From contig CAZWDL010000219.1 in assembly GCA_964632995.1 (NCBI GenBank), forward strand, positions 1 to 5,697: DNA of 5,697 bases, given 5' to 3'. Position 1 is the first letter of the stretch, and every line of letters starts with the position of its first letter. The notes beneath the pieces were generated by a model. The model worked only from the letters and a program-made list of their open reading frames with translations, was not told the DNA's origin and did not search any database. Positions 1-5,487 of this stretch are shown here, piece by piece. The translations under genes and the position numbers were made by a program. Source of the stretch: CAZWDL01 sp964632995. GTDB taxonomy: Bacteria; Bacteroidota; Bacteroidia; Chitinophagales; Saprospiraceae.

Positions 1-30
1 TCATTTTTTAATCCAACGAAGTAAGGCCCC

Positions 31-84
31 GCAAAGAGAAAACGCCTTTCGTTTTCCTCAGCGTACTCCGCGCCTTTGCGTGCA
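31..84 (-). repeat. Fragment of a widespread GCGCAGAG/ACGCAAAGG-type intergenic repeat
   Basis: Read on the minus strand this stretch is a chain of short purine-rich words (ACGCAAAGG, CGCGGAGT, ACGCTGAGG, then AAAACGAAAGGCG). This is the style of the dispersed intergenic repeat seen in many unrelated bacterial genomes and often mis-annotated as a short basic protein. The words repeat about every 8-9 bases but imperfectly. GCAAAG at 31-36 also pairs with CTTTGC at 74-79. No coding role is supported. The assignment rests on recognising the pattern from memory; counting copies in the parent genome would settle it. Confidence 0.4.
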
Positions 85-128
85 GCCTCATATTAGCGCG
101 GCTGGATGAATTGCCCTGCGACCTTTGG

Positions 129-148
129 CTTTTCGCTTACGCGAAAAG
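129..148. other. Perfect 8-bp hairpin upstream of ftsE
   Basis: CTTTTCGC (129-136) and GCGAAAAG (141-148) are perfect reverse complements separated by TTAC. No T-tract follows on either strand, so it is not a convincing intrinsic terminator. It ends 32 bases before the putative -7 box of ftsE, so it would lie outside the transcript if that promoter is correct. It could be a protein-binding palindrome or an intergenic palindrome with no function. Confidence 0.45.
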
Positions 149-179
149 ACGCTCCGACTTCCCACTTCCCAGATTTTCT

Positions 180-187
180 TACTTTTG
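180..187 (+). promoter_or_regulatory. Bacteroidota-type -7 promoter box (TAnnTTTG) for ftsE
   Basis: TACTTTTG matches the Bacteroidota primary-sigma -7 consensus TAnnTTTG exactly and lies 19 bases before the ATG at 207. This implies a short leader of roughly a dozen bases. No good -33 TTTG is visible at the usual spacing of about 19-21 bases; the nearest TTTG (124-127) is too far away. There is also no Shine-Dalgarno sequence, as is usual in this phylum. Confidence 0.45.
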
Positions 188-206
188 CTAAAAGCACATT
201 TTCATT

Positions 207-893
207 ATGGTCAATCAAATCGTCCGCCTGCAGGATGTCAATGTATACCAGGGTGATAACCTGATTCTGAGCAGTGTCAACCTGGAAATCGCGAAGGGAG
301 AATTTGTTTACCTGATCGGTAAGACGGGCAGCGGCAAGTCCAGCCTCCTCAAAACGCTCTACGGCGCCCTGCCGCTGAAAGTTGGTAAAGCTGAAGTGAC
401 CGGCTTCAACATCTCGGAGATGAATCGCAAAACACTGCCCTTGCTGCGTCGCAAGCTGGGCATCATTTTCCAGGACTTCAACCTGCTTTCCGACCGCTCG
501 GTGCAGGAAAATCTGCACTTCGTACTCAAAGCTACCGGCTGGAAAGAGGAGGCCGACATGCAAAAGCGAATTGCCGAAGTGCTTAGTCAGGTAGACCTCG
601 AAAACGCCGAATTCAAGATGCCCCACGAAATGTCGGGCGGCGAGCAGCAGCGCGTCGTCATCGCCCGCGCCCTCCTCAACGATCCCGAACTCATCATCGC
701 CGACGAACCCACCGGCAACCTCGATCCGGAAACGTCCGACGATATCCTGCTGCTCCTTCGCCAGCTCGCCAAACTCAACGATACGGCCGTCCTCTTTGCG
801 ACCCACGACTACCGCGTCCTCGAAAACTTCCCCGCCCGCATCATCCGGGCGATGAACGGCCGCATCCTCGAGGATGAGGGCTTCGTCGTGTGA
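207..893 (+). CDS. ftsE: FtsE-like ABC transporter ATP-binding protein
   Basis: A complete 228-residue ABC ATPase of the FtsE/LolD class, the usual length for stand-alone FtsE. In order: A-loop Tyr14; Walker A GKTGSGKS at 38-45; Q-loop Gln89 in FQDFNLL; signature MSGGEQQR at 142-149; Walker B LIIADE at 162-167 with catalytic Glu167; D-loop GNLD at 170-173; switch His200. All residues needed for ATP binding and hydrolysis are present. FtsE is known to pair with the membrane protein FtsX at the division site and to control peptidoglycan hydrolases. No ftsX is in the window, so the partner is presumably elsewhere. The ATG at 207 is chosen because it follows a TAnnTTTG box and gives the normal family N-terminus. 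GC rises from about 50% in the first third to about 60% or more in the last part. The stop codon coincides with the start of foreign TBDR sequence, so the last few residues may not be native. LolD- or MacB-type ATPases are the alternative; the GEFVYLIGKTGSGKSS block favours FtsE. Confidence 0.88.
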   Translation: MVNQIVRLQDVNVYQGDNLILSSVNLEIAKGEFVYLIGKTGSGKSSLLKTLYGALPLKVGKAEVTGFNISEMNRKTLPLLRRKLGIIFQDFNLLSDRSVQENLHFVLKATGWKEEADMQKRIAEVLSQVDLENAEFKMPHEMSGGEQQRVVIARALLNDPELIIADEPTGNLDPETSDDILLLLRQLAKLNDTAVLFATHDYRVLENFPARIIRAMNGRILEDEGFVV

Positions 894-1932
894 GGGGCGG
901 CTGTCCGGCATTCTCGATATTGCTACACATTCTGCGCCGGCCCGGGAGCGCAAGCGCAAGTTAGGTATCGTGTTGATCAGTTCTCACCTGTCCCTCTTCG
1001 GTGAACCGGGCAAGCGGACAAATTATTTCCTGGCCGGCCGGACTTCCTATTTTAATGTACTGACGGCTCCGCAGAAATCTGCATTTAAATCGGGCGCAGA
1101 TACCGATTATAACGGCAACCTGATGTACGACCTCACAGCAAAAATCGATCAGAAACTGTTCGGCGATAGCGAATTGTCGTTAACCATTTACCGTAGTGGG
1201 GACCAAACAAATCGCTGGAGCCGCCTTACGGATGGCGAGGAACGAAGGGAAGAAAAAAACGACGTCTGCTGGGGCAATTTTCTCACCAGTTTGAACGCCA
1301 CCTTCCCCCTCAGTAAATCCTGGACTTTTCAGCCGCAGTTCGGTTATAGCAGCTACCGCTACTCCCTGAACTCTTTTTCAGCTCTTTCAGAGCATCGTGC
1401 GAACGATTGGTATCTGTTGAATGAGGATCAGTTGGAAAGCAGAACAAGTATTCAAACCTGGCAAACGCGTCTGGATTTTACGCAGCGCCTGGGGGCTGGA
1501 CATCGTCTCCACTATGGTTTTTTTGGGTCTAAAAACGGAGTGCAGCCGACACAAAATGTGAGGGAAGAACAGCCGCCAGGTAGTCAATCCGAGCGGATTG
1601 ATTTCACTGAGCAGGCCCTGTATGCCGATTACCTGACCGAACTAAGTCCGCAATTTCATCTTCAGAGCGGACTTAGAGGAGTGCGTTACCAGCGGTCAGG
1701 TGAGGATTGGCTGTTTCTGGAACCCAGGTTCAATCTTCAATGGACACATCGTCTGATGCTGGTTTACTTCGCGGGCTACGCACGGATGTCGCAGTTTTTA
1801 CATTATTTGAACAACCCCAGCCTGGGACTGCCGACCGATACCTGGCTGCCCGCTTCCAGCGCTGCCGAACCAAATGACAGCCGATATCTGGTCGGCGGGT
1901 ATAAGCAAGTATTGGTCAGTGCTCCACCTTAA
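874..1932 (+). pseudogene. TonB-dependent receptor remnant, fragment 1 (plug end and first part of barrel)
   Basis: TonB-dependent receptors import large substrates through the outer membrane, and the Bacteroidota forms usually exceed 700 residues. This open frame holds only a middle slice. TBDR-like sequence starts at residue 7-8 (about 892) with GRLSGILDI, the end of the plug, then moves into barrel strands (LSLFGEP, TNYFLAGRTSYFNV, LYADYLTELSPQFHLQSGLR, LEPRFNLQW, MSQFLHYLNNPSLGLP). Signal peptide, carboxypeptidase-like domain and most of the plug are absent. The nominal ATG at 874 lies inside ftsE and encodes a few unrelated residues first, so it is not a believable native start. The frame ends at 1932, but the expected sequence continues in the +1-shifted frame from about 1907 (KYWSVLHLNTTIEGYYKLMH), so the stop results from a frameshift. 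Family assignment is from strand-pattern recognition. A non-functional relic is the most likely reading; a sequencing error could explain the frameshift but not the missing N-terminus. Confidence 0.72.
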
Positions 1933-2038
1933 TACGACCATTGAGGGCTACTACAAGCTGATGCATAACGTCACCGAATTTGACAATCTGCTGGTCCGGC
2001 AAGCCGCCTCCGAAGCAGGAATTACTGGAACAAATTGA
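1907..2038 (+). pseudogene. TonB-dependent receptor remnant, bridging segment in the second reading frame
   Basis: Between the two larger TBDR fragments the barrel sequence is readable only in a third frame. It gives KYWSVLHLNTTIEGYYK, then LMHNVTEFDNLLVRQAASEAG, which fits the strand after the SLGLP block of this receptor family (IEGYYK, then an acidic loop). The frame closes at TGA 2036-2038, by which point it has already drifted out of register: the sensible sequence moves to another frame around 2012-2022. Both changes equal one extra base (or two lost), about 110 bp apart. Neither site has a slippery heptamer. Confidence 0.62.
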
Positions 2039-2315
2039 AACAGATGGGCGGGGAAACGCCTATGGCCTGGAATTCAGTCTTGCCTACGATGACCTGAAAT
2101 CTCTCCAGGTGGAAGCGGCCTACACCTTATCCTGGAACTGGCGCCGCTTCGCCGCCTTTAACAACGGCGAGCGCTATCCCTCCGGTTTCGACCGTCGCCA
2201 CGATTTGTCGCTTTACCTCAACAAAAGTTTTAAACAAGGATGGCAGATCAATTTGGTATGGGGATACGCCAGCGGCCGGCCGGTGACGCTGCCTTCGGCA
2301 AAATTGTTTTACTAG
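1980..2315 (+). pseudogene. TonB-dependent receptor remnant, fragment 2 (C-terminal half of barrel, truncated)
   Basis: The open frame begins at a TTG, but its first dozen or so residues are out of register with the receptor. Good TBDR sequence starts near 2019 with LLEQIETDGRGNAYGLE and continues through YPSGFDRRHDLSLYLN (residues 66-81) and GYASGRPVTLP (95-105), both typical late-barrel blocks of Bacteroidota receptors. After PVTLPSA the expected remaining strands and the C-terminal aromatic residue are missing. The frame ends in AKLFY because it has run into the neighbouring DUF4249 gene in another frame. About 80-100 C-terminal residues seem to be lost, judged against the general shape of the family. 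Confidence 0.68.
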
Positions 2316-3028
2316 CCGAACCACAGGATACGCCCTATGTCGAGGGAGCGCTCATTCTGCTTTTTGAAGACGGCATTCAGGTAGATACGCTGCGGCCGGT
2401 CCGCAGCGGCTACTATCAATCTTCTTACCACCCAAAAACCGGCCCCGCTTACCACCTCGAGATTTACGCATCCGGTTTTGAGCCAGTCAAAACAGCTCCC
2501 GAACATGTCCCGGAGGCGCTGGCGTTGCACGATTTGCGTCTGATGGAGGAGCCCAACGAGGGAGGCGGGCGCTTGTTGGAAGTCGAGGTGGAAGAAAGGC
2601 CTGCTGTACCTGACTACTACCAGTTCCGAGTGGAAGCTTCCTGGGACGAACAGCAGTATCAGCGGGCGGGGCAATTCTATATCAGCCCCAATCTGGACCT
2701 TCTTTGCAGCTTCGCCCGCGAAGACATTGTGGAGGATAAGTGTCTGGATACGGCTACCGCTACTTCCCGAACCGCTTTGATGGAGGTCGGTACCCGCCGG
2801 CTGGTGATTCACGATGACGGCACAATGACGAATTTACCGTATCGCCTCTACCGGGTGGAATTGCGCACCATAACGGAAGCTTATTTTCAATACTTCGCGG
2901 CCTTGGAGGCTTACTTAGATAAAAAAGATAACCCTTTTCTGGCGCCCGTTACCTCCTGGACAAATATTGAAGGAGGATTTGGAGTGTTCGCAGCTTATGC
3001 GAGGGTAGAAAAAGAGGTTAGTCCCTGA
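2240..3028 (+). pseudogene. DUF4249 family protein, N-terminally truncated
   Basis: DUF4249 proteins are Bacteroidota lipoproteins of about 270-400 residues, usually encoded just after a TBDR with a carboxypeptidase-like domain; their role is not established but is presumed to be in envelope uptake. The open frame starts with ATG at 2240, but residues 1-20 are out-of-frame receptor sequence. Family-like sequence begins at about residue 21 (position 2300) with KIVLLAEPQDTPYVEGALIL and LFEDG, then YHLEIYASGF (71-80), YYQFRVEA (126-133) and the closing NPFLAPVTSW and NIEGGFGVFAAY (231-252), which is the normal family end. The missing front includes the signal peptide and lipobox Cys, so any product could not be exported. 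The gene keeps a clean 3' end and no internal stops, so its loss of function may be recent. DUF4249 is named from motif memory; the pairing with a TBDR supports it. Confidence 0.66.
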
Positions 3029-3073
3029 GAGAAAGAATTTGTTCTTCCGAAGTTCCTCCAGCCAGCGGAACTG

Positions 3074-3378
3074 AAAAAGACGGGATCAGCCCCCGAAGTT
3101 AAGGGCGGAGTACGGGTGTTAAGGGTTCTTCTGACTCCTCACCTCCCGGCCCCTCTCCTCAAGACGGGCGTGTGTTATAACTCTGAAATTTCATGTTCGA
3201 GGAGAGGAGAGAGCGGAAAAAAACTTCATTTAGGGTTCAGATTTTCGGCTTGATTAAATCCGTGGATCTGTTAGCGCGGAAAACAAGCGCATTTCTAAGC
3301 TGGAAGGTTTTCTTTTAACGTTATGGGCTAAACGAAGCAGTTTGCACCCCAGGGGCAAAGCTCACATCCCGTCTTTTT
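3074..3378. repeat. Repeat copy 1, with perfect 13-bp inverted ends
   Basis: The left end AAAAAGACGGGAT (3074-3086) and right end ATCCCGTCTTTTT (3366-3378) are perfect reverse complements enclosing 305 bp. An internal palindrome pairs CCTCTCCTC (3152-3160) with GAGGAGAGG (3199-3207). There is no significant reading frame inside. Inverted ends, a defined length and several copies fit a small non-autonomous element or a structured intergenic repeat. No target-site duplication could be recognised. Confidence 0.6.
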
Positions 3379-3392
3379 TGGCTGCCGGAACT

Positions 3393-3707
3393 AAAAAAGA
3401 AGGTATCTGCCTTCGAAAGTTAAGGGCGGAGCACGGCAGTTAAGGGTTCTTCTGACTCCTCACCCCCCGGCCCCCTCTCCTCAGAGAGCACGTTTGAGAT
3501 GAGGCTGAAAATTTTTGTTTTGAGGAGAGGGGGAGCTGTGAAAACCTGTTCCTTTCGGTTTCAGATCTTCGATTTGGGTAAAGCTGTCGACCTGTCAGCG
3601 CAGAAAACAAGGGCATATCTTAACTGAAAAGCTTTTTTCTTTTTAAAATAAGGGCAAAACGAAGCAATCCACACCCCAAGGGCAAAGCCCCCATCCCGTC
3701 TTTTTTT
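3393..3707. repeat. Repeat copy 2, with one degenerate inverted end
   Basis: The right end (3693-3707) is the canonical ATCCCGTCTTTTTTT. The left end AAAAAAGAAGGTAT (3393-3406) differs from the canonical form at two positions. It is separated from copy 1 only by the short bridge GGCTGCCGGAACT (3380-3392). By eye it is alignable with copy 1 over its whole length, with small indels in the middle hairpin. The two copies have diverged noticeably and are not a recent exact duplication. Confidence 0.6.
3471..3533. repeat. 13-bp perfect inverted repeat in the middle of repeat copy 2
   Basis: CCCCCTCTCCTCA (3471-3483) and TGAGGAGAGGGGG (3521-3533) are perfect reverse complements around a 37-base spacer. 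The equivalent structure in copy 1 (3152-3207) keeps 9 bp of pairing although the spacer sequence differs. That hints that pairing rather than sequence is retained. C-rich/G-rich arms of this style are common in intergenic palindromes. Confidence 0.7.
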
Positions 3708-3770
3708 GTTTCGGCGGAATGTTGATTCCTCCGGAGTTTCTCCAGCTGCCGGAACAAAAAAAGACGGGAT
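3693..3770. repeat. Long palindrome (18 bp perfect, about 25 bp with wobble pairs) at the junction of copies 2 and 3
   Basis: ATCCCGTCTTTTTTTGTT (3693-3710) pairs perfectly with 3753-3770. Pairing continues inward through CGGC/GCCG with two G-T wobbles to 3717/3746, leaving a loop of about 28 bases that itself contains the palindrome CTCCGGAG (3729-3736). The arms are the right end of copy 2 and the left end of copy 3, so the hairpin arises from two back-to-back element ends. The T-run lies inside the stem, so this is not a standard intrinsic terminator. Confidence 0.75.
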
Positions 3771-3811
3771 CAGCCCCGGAAGTTAAGGGCGGAGCACGGC
3801 AGTTAAGGGTC
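3718..3811. repeat. Repeat copy 3, truncated by rhs sequence
   Basis: After a lead-in resembling that of copy 1, AAAAAAAGACGGGAT (3756-3770) opens a third copy. Its next bases (CAGCCCC, GGAAGTTAAGGGCGGAG, CACGGCAGTTAAGGGT) follow copies 1 and 2 closely. Similarity stops at about 3811, where copies 1 and 2 continue with TCTTCTGACTCC and this one turns into rhs coding sequence. Only about 55 bp of the unit proper survives. Confidence 0.65.
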
Positions 3812-3820
3812 ATTCGATAA

Positions 3821-4054
3821 GTCACCGATAATGCTTCGACAAGCATCGAGGAGCACGGCTTCAAACCTGGCGGTGGCGGCGACTACACCTACGACAGCAA
3901 CGGCAACCTGATCTTCGGTCCGAATAAGAACATCAACATCCAGTACAACTACCTCAACCTACCCAAGCGCATTCAATTCGAGGATTGCCAGGAAATCGAG
4001 TTCGTCTACGATGCTTCCGGTGTCAAGCTGCGAAAGATCATAAAAGACGGCTCC
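3821..4054 (+). pseudogene. Upstream remnant of the rhs gene, in frame with the ORF that follows
   Basis: The frame of the downstream rhs ORF stays open back to a TAA at 3818-3820. This stretch translates as Rhs-type sequence, including VTDNASTSIEEHGFKPGG, YTYDSNGNLIFGPNKN, YNYLNLPKRI and FVYDASGVKLRKI, which are YD-repeat-like blocks normally found just before the Rhs core. No ATG, GTG or TTG occurs in frame before 4055. Everything upstream of this point in a normal Rhs protein, often well over 1000 residues including any signal peptide, is missing. The repeat block abuts it directly, so the gene was cut here by deletion or recombination, or this is a promoterless silent cassette. Confidence 0.75.
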
Positions 4055-5182
4055 ATGGTGCTGTCTACTCAGGACTATGTGGGCGGGATCGAGTATAAGA
4101 ATGAGGTGTTGGAGGCGGTTTACCATGCAGAAGGACGGGTATACTTCGAGGATGGAACGAATCGTTATGAATACACAATTACAGATCATTTAGGCAATGC
4201 CCGCCTGACCTTCACCGACAAAGACGGTGACGGCCGCATCGATCAGTCGGATGATCCGGAGGTGAATGAGGTGCTGCAGGAGAATCACTACTACCCATTT
4301 GGCATGGCCATGGATGGCCAATGGATCGGGGATCCGGGGAGGGAGAGTAAGTACCGGTATAATGGGAAGGAGCTGAATGAGGAGTTTGGGCTGAACTGGT
4401 ACGCGTACGGGGCGCGGTATTATGATCCAGCCATAGGCAGATTTACAGGGATGGATCCGATTGCGGATGACTTTCCCAATCTTTCAGAATACAATTACGC
4501 AAGTAACAAGCCTGTAAATGGTATTGACTTACACGGTCTACAGTGGGCTCCTCCATTAAGACCTGATGGCAAAGTAGACATAAAAGCGATTCAGAATAGA
4601 GCAAACTGGATTAGGGAAAACCCATTGGAAGCAGCTGCTCCACTTACGTTGGTAATCCCCGGACCAGAGGACCTTTTGATATTCGGTCTCATTTCGAGAG
4701 GAGGGAAATTTTTTAAAGTTGGGTCAAAAGCTAATGATATAATTATAGGTGGCAAGAAAGCCTTTGGTGATATTGCCGATGACGGATTTCGAGTAGGAGC
4801 AGAAGGAGTAAAAGCTGGAATAAGATCAATAGATGATACCCCGATCACTAGTAGTGGCATAGAAACTGTGACAAAACATTTAAGTAGAGATGAGTTCTTG
4901 GTAAATGGTGAAATGGCTGCGAATAACAGGGTCATGATTGATCGCCTTAAAAAAATTGCTTCCGGGAAATTAAAAGCTACAGATACTGATAGGTACTTCT
5001 ACACTCATGAATTACGAGAAAGTGAGTTAATGAACTCAGGAATGGTTTACGATCAAGCTCATGCTATTTCAGCGAAGGAGTTTGGAGTTACGGTAAATAT
5101 GGAAAAACAAAATGGAGGTTTCTTTTTTTACACCGGCGAGGCAGCACAAGCTTTATTCAAACAATTGAGAGATCAGAAGTAA
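4055..5182 (+). CDS. Rhs repeat-associated core protein with unrecognised C-terminal toxin-like tip (5'-truncated)
   Basis: Rhs/YD proteins form a shell that encloses a variable C-terminal toxin, released next to the conserved core. From Met4055: DHLGNAR (44-50), an acidic EF-hand-like DKDGDGRIDQSDD (55-67), HYYPFGM (78-84), NGKELNEEFGLNWYAYGAR (103-121), YYDPAIGRF (122-130), MDP (133-135), closing with YNYASNKPVNGIDLHGL (146-162). This is the standard Rhs core. Residues 163-375 are the variable tip: a linker with a hydrophobic stretch (193-213), then a charged domain from about 268 with YTHELRESELM (316-326) and YDQAHAISAKEFGV (332-345). I do not recognise the toxin class with confidence. 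The HEL..E..M...AH arrangement recalls some polymorphic-toxin C-termini, but only from memory. GC falls from about 58% in the core to about 38% in the tip, the usual sign of an exchanged cassette. The gene lacks its true start and may be a silent tip module unless transcribed from upstream. Confidence 0.82.
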   Translation: MVLSTQDYVGGIEYKNEVLEAVYHAEGRVYFEDGTNRYEYTITDHLGNARLTFTDKDGDGRIDQSDDPEVNEVLQENHYYPFGMAMDGQWIGDPGRESKYRYNGKELNEEFGLNWYAYGARYYDPAIGRFTGMDPIADDFPNLSEYNYASNKPVNGIDLHGLQWAPPLRPDGKVDIKAIQNRANWIRENPLEAAAPLTLVIPGPEDLLIFGLISRGGKFFKVGSKANDIIIGGKKAFGDIADDGFRVGAEGVKAGIRSIDDTPITSSGIETVTKHLSRDEFLVNGEMAANNRVMIDRLKKIASGKLKATDTDRYFYTHELRESELMNSGMVYDQAHAISAKEFGVTVNMEKQNGGFFFYTGEAAQALFKQLRDQK

Positions 5183-5187
5183 ATATT

Positions 5188-5487
5188 ATGAGGAAGGAAG
5201 ACCTCTTAAAATTGGCTCTTTTCAAAAATCCTAACATAAATAGTGGATATATCTTGCAACAAATCTTGTTGAGTATTGGTATCGCCGAGGGAGTTGAAGC
5301 TCCTATTGAAAAGCTTAAAAGAGAGGCTTATGTTACCGGAGATGTTTCCAAAAATGGAGGAAATTTTAATATCAAACTCACAGAAAAAGGAAGGCTATTT
5401 CTTAAAAGGAATTTAAATGAAGAGTTTTTCGAAGAGATGAAAAGTAGATACCAGAATTTTGAGAGGATAGAAGAATTAATAAGATAA
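5188..5487 (+). CDS. Small AT-rich protein, candidate immunity protein for the Rhs tip
   Basis: This 99-residue protein is not recognised. It starts five bases after the stop of the rhs gene, on the same strand and with the same low GC (28% in one 60-base sample at 5401-5460). This is the position and style expected for the cognate immunity gene of an Rhs tip. No signal peptide or membrane segment is evident, so it should be cytoplasmic. It is mostly charged: an N-terminal helix-like MRKEDLLKLALFKN, a middle ILQQILLSIGIAEG, then LKREAYVTGD and IKLTEKGRLFLKRN (about residues 62-75), and an acidic/basic tail. The LTEKGRLFL phrase recalls the final strand and helix of winged-helix proteins, so a small regulator fold is the alternative. 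No separate promoter is visible; it is probably co-transcribed and translationally coupled with the tip. The role is inferred from position only. Confidence 0.7.
   Translation: MRKEDLLKLALFKNPNINSGYILQQILLSIGIAEGVEAPIEKLKREAYVTGDVSKNGGNFNIKLTEKGRLFLKRNLNEEFFEEMKSRYQNFERIEELIR

Larger units (their letters stand above)
3036..3811. repeat. Tandem block of a ~305-315 bp non-coding repeat (two full copies and one partial)
   Basis: The 792 bases between the DUF4249 stop and the rhs fragment hold no credible gene. They consist of three related units. Shared landmarks are GAAGTTAAGGGCGGAG and TTAAGGGTTCTTCTGACTCC near the left, a CCTCTCCTC...GAGGAGAGG palindrome in the middle, GAAAACAAG and AACGAAGCA further on, and GGCAAAGC...CATCCCGTCTTTTTT at the right end. 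Left ends begin AAAAAGACGGGAT, the reverse complement of the right ends. Copies 1 and 3 also share about 35 bp of upstream sequence (3036-3073 resembles 3718-3755) that copy 2 lacks. The block begins right after the DUF4249 gene and ends where rhs sequence starts. Confidence 0.75.

Noticed and set aside
93..959. Long open frame on the minus strand (288 codons) across ftsE
   Set aside because: It is the antisense shadow of a clearly real FtsE with all ABC motifs. Its translation has no recognisable domain, and its 3' part runs into intergenic repeat sequence.
1895..2030. Programmed ribosomal frameshifting in the receptor
   Set aside because: No slippery heptamer or following stem was seen, two shifts would be needed, and both ends of the gene are already missing.
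2312..2812. Minus-strand open frame of 166 codons opposite the DUF4249 remnant
   Set aside because: The + strand carries family-like sequence through the same bases. The minus frame is low-complexity and has no supporting motif.
3693..3710. Intrinsic terminator at the T-run
   Set aside because: The T-run is part of the long palindrome's stem rather than following a GC-rich stem. The small GGGC-AAA-GCCC hairpin just before it (3680-3690) is only 4 bp and is separated from the Ts by about 10 bases.
3036..3811. CRISPR array
   Set aside because: The repeat units are about 310 bp with no short-repeat/spacer alternation, and there are no cas genes.
3643..3864. Minus-strand 73-codon frame across the repeat/rhs junction
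   Set aside because: It spans two unrelated pieces of DNA (repeat copies 2/3 and rhs), so it cannot be a conserved gene. Such frames arise by chance in this repeat.
5003..5033. Zinc metalloprotease motif in the Rhs tip (HELRE)
   Set aside because: The HExxH pattern is not met: the fifth residue is Glu, and no second ligand arrangement of a zincin is visible.
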